From Anaerolineaceae bacterium UBA6086 (GTDB taxonomy: Bacteria > Chloroflexota > Anaerolineae > Anaerolineales > Anaerolineaceae): DNA of 64,000 bases. Shown in pieces: positions 1 through 6,438 of this stretch. The stretch is from assembly GCA_002436005.1 (NCBI GenBank), contig DIXG01000075.1, positions 1-64,000 on the forward strand, written 5' to 3'. A program made the translations under genes and the position numbers. The notes beneath the pieces were generated by a model, which saw only the letters and a list, made by a program, of their open reading frames with translations, was not told the DNA's origin and did no database searches. Within the stretch, counting starts at the first letter, position 1. Every line of letters begins with the position of its first letter.

Positions 1-2
1 AG

Positions 3-284
3 GATTGTCCGGTCATGACGGAATGTACCAGATCAAAATACCAGCGCAGATTGTCAGTGGGGATTGAATTATTGCAGATGAAGAAAGCGGCTCATGATCG
101 GCTGTTATCACCAAGGGGAAAAGAGGCGCGATCACAAAGACCTATTGAGGTCGAAGCTGTTTTTGGAAGGTTGAAACAAAACTGGGGGTTTAGAAGATTT
201 ATGCTTAGAGGTCGTGATAAGGTCAAAACGGAGTGGGGTATCCTCTGCATAGCCCATAATATTGCCAAAATAGCAGTCCAATAA
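3..284 (+). CDS. IS1182-like transposase, C-terminal part
   Basis: The reading frame is open at the left window edge, so this is the C-terminal part (about 93 residues) of a longer DDE transposase. Visible signs are a Cys-rich start (CPVMTEC, part of the CxxC region before the catalytic Glu) and the segment EVEAVFGRLKQNWGFRRF followed by RGRDKVKTEWG and AHNIAKI, which is the typical end of IS1182/IS5-like transposases with the catalytic Glu in the EVE motif. The stop codon lies inside a hairpin that looks like the element's own terminator. Whether the full gene is intact cannot be seen. The family call is by motif recollection. Confidence 0.75.
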   Translation, partial: DCPVMTECTRSKYQRRLSVGIELLQMKKAAHDRLLSPRGKEARSQRPIEVEAVFGRLKQNWGFRRFMLRGRDKVKTEWGILCIAHNIAKIAVQ

Positions 285-297
285 CTGCTATTTTTTG
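271..297 (+). terminator. Rho-independent terminator overlapping the transposase stop
   Basis: Perfect 7-bp stem TAGCAGT (271-277) and ACTGCTA (284-290) with a 6-nt loop, followed by a run of T. The stop codon TAA (282-284) lies partly in the loop. Confidence 0.75.
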
Positions 298-386
298 TCT
301 TAATTCCAAAATGCCTTTTTGCGCATGTTTTAATCAGAAAGGGACTGCCTTTTTAGACAGCCCCTTTCTTGTTTCAGATTGAAAAA

Positions 387-1916
387 TTATTTTGCGTATT
401 CCGTCGCCCGGCTTTCACGGATAACGGTCACGCGGATCTGACCGGGATATTGCATGGTCTCTTCGATCTGCTGGGCGATGCTCTTTGCCATCCGGTTGGC
501 TTCGACATCGTCAATCTCTTCCGGACGAACGATGATGCGCACCTCGCGCCCTGCCTGGATGGCGTAACTGCTCTCAACACCAGTGTGACTGTTGGCAATA
601 TTTTCAAGGGCTCGCAGGCGTTTGATGTATTGCTCCAGGTCTTCACGACGCGCACCCGGGCGTGCGCCGGAGATGGCGTCTGCTGCTTCGGCAATCACCG
701 CTTCAACCGATTCCTGCTCTACTTCATGGTGATGGGAGGCAATGATGTTGACGACCTTACTGTTGACACCGTAACGTTGGGCAAATTCTGCGCCGATTTG
801 GGCATGTGTGCCTTCCGTGTTATGGTCCATTGCCTTGCCAAGGTCGTGCAGTAATGCGCCGGCTTTGGCGACTTCCACGTTGGCACCCAGTTCAGCTGCA
901 ATGACGCTGGCAATTTTTGCCGTTTCTACAGCGTGGGCTAACTGATTCTGCCCATAGGAGGTTCGGAATTTGAGCCGTCCTAATTTCTTGAGCACCTCGC
1001 TGTGCAAGCCAGCAACACCAGCCTCATAGGCGGCTTCTTCACCGGCTGCAGCGATGTCATCTTCCATTTGCTCAGTTTCTTCATTGATGATCTTTTCAAT
1101 GTTGGCTGGATGGATGCGGCCGTCAATCACCAGGCGAGATAAGGCTCTGCGTGCAATTTCACGCCTGACAGAATCAAAGCATGAGACGGTCACCGCTTCA
1201 GGGGTGTCATCCACGATCACGTCCACCCCAGAGACCTGTTCAAAGGCACGGATGTTCCGGCCGTTGCGGCCAACGATTCTGCCTTTCATCTCTTCGTTCG
1301 GCAGGTTCACCAATGATGTGGTCACCTCGGCGACCTTTTCTGAAGCTACCCTTTGAATGGCATCGGCGATCAATTCTCTGGCACGCATGTTCCCTTTTTC
1401 ACGGGCTTCGCTTTCAATCTGGCGGATGATGCGAGCCATATCGGCGCGTGCCTCTTTTTCTGTTTCTGCCAGCAGGATATCACGGGCTTCTTCGGTCGTC
1501 ATCTGAGATACCCGCTGCAGTTCCTGTAAAATTTCGCCGTGCATCTCGTCAATTTCATTGGCGCGCTTGTCAATGCTGGATTGACGTTTGTTCAGGCGCA
1601 CCTCGCGTTCCTCATATTTTTCCAGGCGCCGATCCAATTCTTCCCGCCGCTTCTGTAAGCGGTCATCTTCCCTGCTCAGTTCATTCCGCCGATGGCTCAA
1701 TTCCTCTTCGGCTTTTTGGATGATCTGAAGGGCATTATCCTTAGCCTGGATTTCAATTTCACGTGCTTTTTCCTGTGCCTCCCGAATGATATGGTCGGCT
1801 TTCAGGTTCTGGGCTTTGCGCTTGTTTTCTTCCAGGGTTTGTTTGATCAAAAAGCCGATCAAACCACCCAGCAGCAAAGCAGCAAAGCTGATGGCTATTA
1901 CAATTATCCGTTCCAT
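387..1916 (-). CDS. rny: Ribonuclease Y
   Basis: A membrane-anchored endoribonuclease that starts mRNA decay in many bacteria. The 509-residue product has an N-terminal transmembrane helix, a long charged coiled coil (about residues 30-200), a KH domain (motif GRNGRNIRAFE) and an HD domain with HDLGKAMD and the following ASHHHE. Length matches the family (about 510-520). I chose the ATG at 1916 because GGAG lies 8 nt upstream. A GTG at 1925 is in frame but overlaps that GGAG, so it is unlikely. The gene lies just downstream of recX on the same strand (17-bp gap) and probably shares its transcript. Well-supported family call. Confidence 0.96.
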   Translation of the reverse strand: MERIIVIAISFAALLLGGLIGFLIKQTLEENKRKAQNLKADHIIREAQEKAREIEIQAKDNALQIIQKAEEELSHRRNELSREDDRLQKRREELDRRLEKYEEREVRLNKRQSSIDKRANEIDEMHGEILQELQRVSQMTTEEARDILLAETEKEARADMARIIRQIESEAREKGNMRARELIADAIQRVASEKVAEVTTSLVNLPNEEMKGRIVGRNGRNIRAFEQVSGVDVIVDDTPEAVTVSCFDSVRREIARRALSRLVIDGRIHPANIEKIINEETEQMEDDIAAAGEEAAYEAGVAGLHSEVLKKLGRLKFRTSYGQNQLAHAVETAKIASVIAAELGANVEVAKAGALLHDLGKAMDHNTEGTHAQIGAEFAQRYGVNSKVVNIIASHHHEVEQESVEAVIAEAADAISGARPGARREDLEQYIKRLRALENIANSHTGVESSYAIQAGREVRIIVRPEEIDDVEANRMAKSIAQQIEETMQYPGQIRVTVIRESRATEYAK

Positions 1917-1933
1917 TAAATTCACTCCATTTT

Positions 1934-2590
1934 TTAATTAGTATCCAAGCGCTTTTCTTCTGGCGATCCAAAATCCTTCCATAACTGCTCTACGGTTGGA
2001 CGGACGATGCCATAGTGGAAACCGCGCCGACCCAGAAATCCGCCGACCTTCTTTTGAAAGTCCTGCCAGCTATCTGCCTGGCATTGTTTGGCTTTCTTGA
2101 TGCCGGCCTGATAAGCCAGATCGTCCTGGTCACCAGCACAGTTTTCAAGCGCTTGCCTGATATGGTTCTCTGCCACCCCTTTTGTCCGGAGTTCGTATGC
2201 CAAAAGCCGGTTGCTGCGTGGTCGGAAAGTATTCCTGTTCTCAATCCACTGGCGTGAAAACTCAAGGTCATTCAGCCAGTTCTTGTCAATCAGTTTTTCC
2301 AGCGTTGCTTCCACCACATCGTCGGCGAACCCTTTTTCAACAAGCCGCTTACGGGTTTCCTCAACTGAGCGTGGCCGGTGATGGATGAACTGCAGGGCTT
2401 TTTGAAAAGCCGTTTCGTAGGTGTCATCCACCAGCAGTTTGTTAATTTCCGTCTCACTCAGTTTTCGCCCAGGCTTCAGCCAGGCTGCAACAAATTTCGA
2501 AAGACCAAAGGCAAATTCACCATCCAGATAAATACTAACTCTTTGCTGATTGTGTTTTTGCGCTTTGATGGCTGTTATTTCGCGTTCCAT
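1934..2590 (-). CDS. recX: Regulatory protein RecX
   Basis: RecX binds RecA filaments and modulates recombination. The 218-residue product carries the tandem three-helix repeats of the family: RPRSVEETRKRLVEKGF, then LEKLIDKNWLNDLEFSRQWIENR and a later LAYELRTKGV. The N-terminal part (ITAIKAQKHNQQRVSIYLDGEFAFGLS) is the usual RecX leader region. It lies directly upstream of rny on the same strand, a likely two-gene operon. recA is not in the window. No clear Shine-Dalgarno precedes the ATG. Two hairpins lie in the upstream gap. Confidence 0.92.
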   Translation of the reverse strand: MEREITAIKAQKHNQQRVSIYLDGEFAFGLSKFVAAWLKPGRKLSETEINKLLVDDTYETAFQKALQFIHHRPRSVEETRKRLVEKGFADDVVEATLEKLIDKNWLNDLEFSRQWIENRNTFRPRSNRLLAYELRTKGVAENHIRQALENCAGDQDDLAYQAGIKKAKQCQADSWQDFQKKVGGFLGRRGFHYGIVRPTVEQLWKDFGSPEEKRLDTN

Positions 2591-2614
2591 GTAAGCTTTC
2601 TTAATCCAAAGACA

Positions 2615-2642
2615 GCCGTAGCACTACCGGAGTGGCTACGGC
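2615..2642. repeat. Strong hairpin upstream of recX
   Basis: The arms GCCGTAGCACT and AGTGGCTACGGC pair over 11 bp with one bulged G. On the minus strand it sits about 25 nt before the recX start, so it would be in the recX leader or act as a weak terminator of the upstream operon. Confidence 0.6.
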
Positions 2643-2707
2643 CATCGTATCAGTAAAGATCCTTATTTGGCTTTGACTCTGTACAGCGAATGGTTTGGTT
2701 AGCAGGA

Positions 2708-2735
2708 TACCGGGTACCACATATGGTGCCCGGTG
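2708..2735. repeat. Strong hairpin in intergenic region
   Basis: CCGGGTACCA (2710-2719) pairs with TGGTGCCCGG (2724-2733) across a CATA loop with one G-T pair, and the stem extends by further pairs on the outside. It has no T run on either strand, so it is not a standard terminator. Confidence 0.55.
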
Positions 2736-3109
2736 GGTCTCGAAAAGCTGACCTAGGTAACCTTTTTGCTCATGTCATTCCTGTACTTGTTATCTGACTT
2801 CGTCCGATTAATTCCTTGGGTACTGATTGTGATGGGTTTCCCTTTGTCCTCAATCGTTTGCTAAAGTCATAAATAAAATGCAATGCCAGGCAGGATGCCG
2901 GCGAAAAATTTTCGAACGGTTCTTTTGATATCTTGATCGCAGCCCTGAATCTCCAGGCGGCAGATAAACATATTTTATTATTATGATGGGCTTTGTAATC
3001 CCATCATTTGGTAATTATACATTAAAAAAACAATAAATGAAGGGCTTGTCCTATTATAAAGTGCTGTAGGAAAGAATCGATATGTAAAATATATCTACAT
3101 GCTAAAAAA

Positions 3110-4222
3110 TTAATCTGTTTCATGGGCAATTTCAATTTGGAATGCGCCCCCAACTTTAACTAGATATTCCCATGATTTCTTATAGATCCCCTCTGAAAAG
3201 TATTCAATCTGCTTGTGTTCGCGCCTTAATACTTGTAAAAAGGGATTACAAAAATCATATAAATTGCCAGATCTTGTTAAATAGAAAACGATAGGATCAG
3301 TAGCAGAAAATTTATCTTGTTGGCTTGGATCAAGTGACAAAGATAATGCTAATGCTTGGGCTGATAACAATCTCCGCTGTTCTAAGTCATTGATCCATGA
3401 TGAATTCTTTTCGTACTTTGTTACTAAACCATAAAGCGATCCAATTAGCACAAGTTGATCTGGAGCTATGACATCCGAGGGTTTATGTATACTATCTTTT
3501 ATATATTCTCTTACGCTGTTAATGTTCTTTTGGGTTAAAAGCGCTGATGTATGCAATAAAGAAAAAACAAGGCTCTCAAATGAAGGCGATTCTTCAGCAA
3601 ATCCGGGCTTGATTTTCTGGGGTAATACTTTTAACACTTTATTTCCAAGTATTTCCCTCCAGATTTTGTATACTCCAACTTCTTCATCTGGACAACTTTC
3701 AATGAGATATTTAAGTGTTTGTCCGAGTTTTGCAACTGCACACATATCAGGTGAGGCATACTCTTCAGGATTTGATAACTCATAGCGCCAATGATCATTT
3801 GTAAACAAGTACTCAGGTTGATCGTTGAATAGTGCATAGAGGAGCTTTCGAAAAGTGTAATTATCTTTTTGTGATGAAGGAAAAAAACGTTTAAATTCTT
3901 CCCGTAAAACTTCAGCTTTTTCCCTTTGAACAAACAGAAATAGAGGAATAAAACTATTGATGTGTCGGTCAATACAATCATCAAAAAATACCTTGATTTC
4001 TGGATCAAGCATACAAATGGCATTAAGCTGTTGATAGAACCATGGCAAGATATTCTCTGGCTCCTTAATTCTTACAATCGCTTCAGACAATAAGATCCAA
4101 ATGAGTTTTAAAGAATTGGATTCTCTATCCTTAGGATCAACACTTAACATACCAACGGTGGTATACAAAACACCACCAATTTGATTGAAATGTTCTTGAA
4201 CTCTTATATTAACATCATTCAT
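3110..4222 (-). CDS. Unrecognised 370-residue protein, last gene of the Hsp70/helicase operon
   Basis: I do not recognise this protein. It is a soluble-looking, helix-rich product with many Leu/Ile and charged residues, no signal peptide, no membrane segment and no nucleotide-binding motif. Its start codon overlaps the stop of the upstream gene (ATGA, 4219-4222), so the two are translationally coupled and probably act together. Base composition is as AT-rich as the other three genes of the operon and unlike the GC-rich flanks, which suggests joint acquisition. It could be a repeat-type (HEAT/TPR-like) scaffold or a sensor/effector subunit; the sequence alone does not decide this. Confidence 0.85.
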   Translation of the reverse strand: MNDVNIRVQEHFNQIGGVLYTTVGMLSVDPKDRESNSLKLIWILLSEAIVRIKEPENILPWFYQQLNAICMLDPEIKVFFDDCIDRHINSFIPLFLFVQREKAEVLREEFKRFFPSSQKDNYTFRKLLYALFNDQPEYLFTNDHWRYELSNPEEYASPDMCAVAKLGQTLKYLIESCPDEEVGVYKIWREILGNKVLKVLPQKIKPGFAEESPSFESLVFSLLHTSALLTQKNINSVREYIKDSIHKPSDVIAPDQLVLIGSLYGLVTKYEKNSSWINDLEQRRLLSAQALALSLSLDPSQQDKFSATDPIVFYLTRSGNLYDFCNPFLQVLRREHKQIEYFSEGIYKKSWEYLVKVGGAFQIEIAHETD

Positions 4223-5196
4223 GATTTTTCCGTTTTTTCTTTATTCTCAAAAAGCTGATATTGTTCAGATTCGTCGGAGCCTAAATCCTTCTTATCGGAG
4301 AGAGATGATTTTTTTTTCGAGTTTTCTGAGTCTTGGGGTTTATTTTTCTTGGATTCCACGATTTTCTGAGAAGTTTTGTTAATTTCAGTTTTGTCTTCAT
4401 CAGGCGAAGCCAATTTAGCTTCATCATGCTTCTTTTTATCTTGCATTTCCTCTTCAGATTTTTTCGGTTTTTCTATAATTTTTTGGGCTTTATCAAGATT
4501 TTTTTCTTCAGAAATTAACTCATTATTATCTTTATCGTTGGGTTCTTCCCCACCCTCTTTAAGAGAAATTTCCGATTCCTCATCATCTTTTTTAACAATA
4601 GGAATATCCATTTCGTCGTCTGGACCGATTTTTGATTCACTATCGACTTGCTTTTCTATTTCACATTTCTTATCTGATTCATCTTTACCGACATCTATAA
4701 GATCATCATCTTCAATTCCCACTGGTGCAATGGTTGAGTCCTGATCAAGATCAGAGCCTGTTATTTCATCATCCATTTCTGGGAAGACTGTTTCATTTTC
4801 ACAGTTCGAGATTTCAACAAGAAATAAACCTTCTGGAGATAAAAATTCCCAAGGAGAAAAAAACATTTCATTTAGGCCACTAATAAAATGAAAAGGTAGC
4901 CAGGCTTCTCCAAGATTAGCAAATTTTATTTCTTCTTCTGTGGTTTTCGAATATGTTGAAAGTGAAAGCCTCAACAATTCATCTAATAAAAAGAAAAATG
5001 ACTCTTTCTCTATTACTTTCATCTGATATTTTTCAGGAATCTCAATAAACATCACATCATCACTGTATGATAATATATTTTTCTGGGGAGATTTAGATTT
5101 TTCATCTAATCCTTTATAACGAAAAAATCCAATACCTAGTCTAAGTAAAGTATGAAAATCATGAAGTTTTATTTTGAGAACAGGCTTTGAGTTCAT
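4219..5196 (-). CDS. Protein with folded N-terminus and long charged tail, Hsp70/helicase operon
   Basis: Not recognised. The first ~140 residues look folded (alternating hydrophobic and aromatic segments, e.g. FHTLLRLGIGFFRYKG and EAWLPFHFISGLNEMFF). The remaining ~185 residues are almost only Asp, Glu, Lys, Ser, Asn and Gln, with no aromatic core, and are predicted by eye to be disordered. It lies between the helicase and the last gene; its stop overlaps the next start by 4 bp. I took the ATG at 5196; an in-frame TTG at 5211 directly follows the helicase stop and cannot be excluded. A flexible charged tail suggests a tether or a partner for the chaperone or a nucleic-acid-binding subunit, but this is inference. 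Confidence 0.8.
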   Translation of the reverse strand: MNSKPVLKIKLHDFHTLLRLGIGFFRYKGLDEKSKSPQKNILSYSDDVMFIEIPEKYQMKVIEKESFFFLLDELLRLSLSTYSKTTEEEIKFANLGEAWLPFHFISGLNEMFFSPWEFLSPEGLFLVEISNCENETVFPEMDDEITGSDLDQDSTIAPVGIEDDDLIDVGKDESDKKCEIEKQVDSESKIGPDDEMDIPIVKKDDEESEISLKEGGEEPNDKDNNELISEEKNLDKAQKIIEKPKKSEEEMQDKKKHDEAKLASPDEDKTEINKTSQKIVESKKNKPQDSENSKKKSSLSDKKDLGSDESEQYQLFENKEKTEKS

Positions 5197-5211
5197 TTTC
5201 TGTCTTTTCAA

Positions 5212-6426
5212 TTAAAATGGTAAGTCGTCAAAATCTGAAGAATTATCTGATGATTTTTTAGTTTGCTTTTTAGGAACCTGAAGAAGCGTTGAATCTTTGT
5301 CCAGAATTTCATTCACAAAAGCAGATTCAAAATTATTTTGTGTAATGAGATATAATCGGTTTTTTGTGCGAGTTAGTGCAACAAAAAACAATCTGCGATC
5401 ATTCGGGTCATTTTGATACTTATCCCAAACAAAAGAAGTCAGGTTAGGCAAGATAACCCAATCGAATTCAAGCCCTTTGGCTGAGTGAATTGTAGCTAGT
5501 GTTGGTTTTGTAGTTAAGAAATTGTAATTTCCATTATTTCGCTGTGAAGCTATTTGAAATTCAATTCCTTCATTTCTTAGAAGGTTAGCCATTGAATCAA
5601 CTTCACTATTTGTCTTAAATAAAATGCCTAACCTTTCACTACCCCTGGTTTGCTCTATCAAATCTGAGATAATTGCAGTTTGCTCATTTGGAGAATCACC
5701 ATAGTATAAAATTGGTTTCATTTCAAAATTCTTACCCTTAACCAGACTCAAGAATTTTTCTGCATCATACGAGGTATCATCCACAAATAAAGCAGCAACT
5801 TTGGCAACAGCTTTTGGATTTCGATAATTAAAAACCAATTCATATTGATTTAATAAAGGCTGCCACATGCCAATTAATCTTTTATTATCGAATATCCCTG
5901 TGTAAAGAGATTGAGCTGTATCTCCAGCAATGAATAAATTATTAGATATCAAATGTAAGAGCTTTGATACATTAGGATTAAAATCCTGAGCTTCATCAAT
6001 TAGAACATAATCGTAATTTGGGATTGATTCTGGATATTTTTTATAATGAAATAACAAGTCATCGACCCAACGGTTGAATTTATCTTTGTTGTCGTAATCC
6101 TTGTCTTTAAGTTCGCTCGGTAAATGGCGCCATACCCAGGAGTAGAAGGTGGTGATATTCTCCTGAGGAATATTCAAATCATTTGCTGCAGAACTGATGA
6201 AATTCTTTAGCACATTGGTATAAACCAATATTAAATATTTTTTCCCTGTATCTTGAAGGGTTTTTGCGCAATACAAAGTAATCGCTGTTTTACCGCAACC
6301 AGCAGGGCCAAATATTAAATGATTCTCTTTTTCTAGAGATTTAAATATCACCTCTCGCTGATTTTCATCAAGATCACGAAATGAAGGTAACCAGCGAAAT
6401 TGATTATCGATATTTTCCCCAACCAC
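5212..6426 (-). CDS. SF1 UvrD-like helicase with SSB-type C-terminal tip
   Basis: A compact 404-residue superfamily-1 ATPase. Visible motifs in order: Walker A GPAGCGKT (40-47), motif II DEAQD (144-148), motif III GDTAQSLY (168-175), motif IV-like FNYR (199-202), motif V TIHSAKGLEFDWV (312-324) and motif VI VALTRTKNRLYL (349-360). The 1B/2B insertions of full UvrD/Rep helicases are short or missing. After a Lys/Ser linker the chain ends in DFDDLPF, nearly the same as the conserved tip of bacterial SSB proteins. The start is GTG at 6426 with AGGA 5 nt before; an overlapping ATG is out of frame. It follows the Hsp70 gene by 12 bp. Helicase activity is inferred, not shown. Confidence 0.92.
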   Translation of the reverse strand: MVGENIDNQFRWLPSFRDLDENQREVIFKSLEKENHLIFGPAGCGKTAITLYCAKTLQDTGKKYLILVYTNVLKNFISSAANDLNIPQENITTFYSWVWRHLPSELKDKDYDNKDKFNRWVDDLLFHYKKYPESIPNYDYVLIDEAQDFNPNVSKLLHLISNNLFIAGDTAQSLYTGIFDNKRLIGMWQPLLNQYELVFNYRNPKAVAKVAALFVDDTSYDAEKFLSLVKGKNFEMKPILYYGDSPNEQTAIISDLIEQTRGSERLGILFKTNSEVDSMANLLRNEGIEFQIASQRNNGNYNFLTTKPTLATIHSAKGLEFDWVILPNLTSFVWDKYQNDPNDRRLFFVALTRTKNRLYLITQNNFESAFVNEILDKDSTLLQVPKKQTKKSSDNSSDFDDLPF

Positions 6427-6438
6427 ATGGATCCTTTC

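Larger units (their letters stand above)
1..368 (+). mobile_element. 3' end of an IS1182-like insertion sequence (cut by window edge)
   Basis: The transposase C-terminus is followed by a short tail and then an imperfect inverted pair (337-347 and 358-368, GAAAGGGACTG against CAGCCCCTTTC) that looks like the terminal repeat of IS1182-group elements, which often end in a GACAGCCCC-like sequence. The left end lies outside the window, so completeness cannot be judged. The element boundary at about 368 is inferred from this motif only; no target-site duplication can be tested. Confidence 0.55.
2591..3109. other. 519-bp gap between recX and the Hsp70/helicase operon, with three hairpins
   Basis: No convincing gene was found. 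Three inverted repeats stand out: 2615-2642 (11 bp with one bulged G; arms GCCGTAGCACT and AGTGGCTACGGC), 2708-2735 (arms around CCGGGTACCA and TGGTGCCCGG, 4-nt loop) and 2983-3007 (ATGATGGG and CCCATCAT). The last lies about 100 bp past the end of the minus-strand operon and could end its transcript, although it lacks a good U tract. The first lies within 30 bp of the recX start. Confidence 0.6.

Noticed and set aside
2983..3007. Terminator of the Hsp70/helicase operon
   Set aside because: The stem is good, but the minus-strand sequence after it (AATAATAAA) is A-rich, not a U tract, so it is kept only as a hairpin in the intergenic entry.
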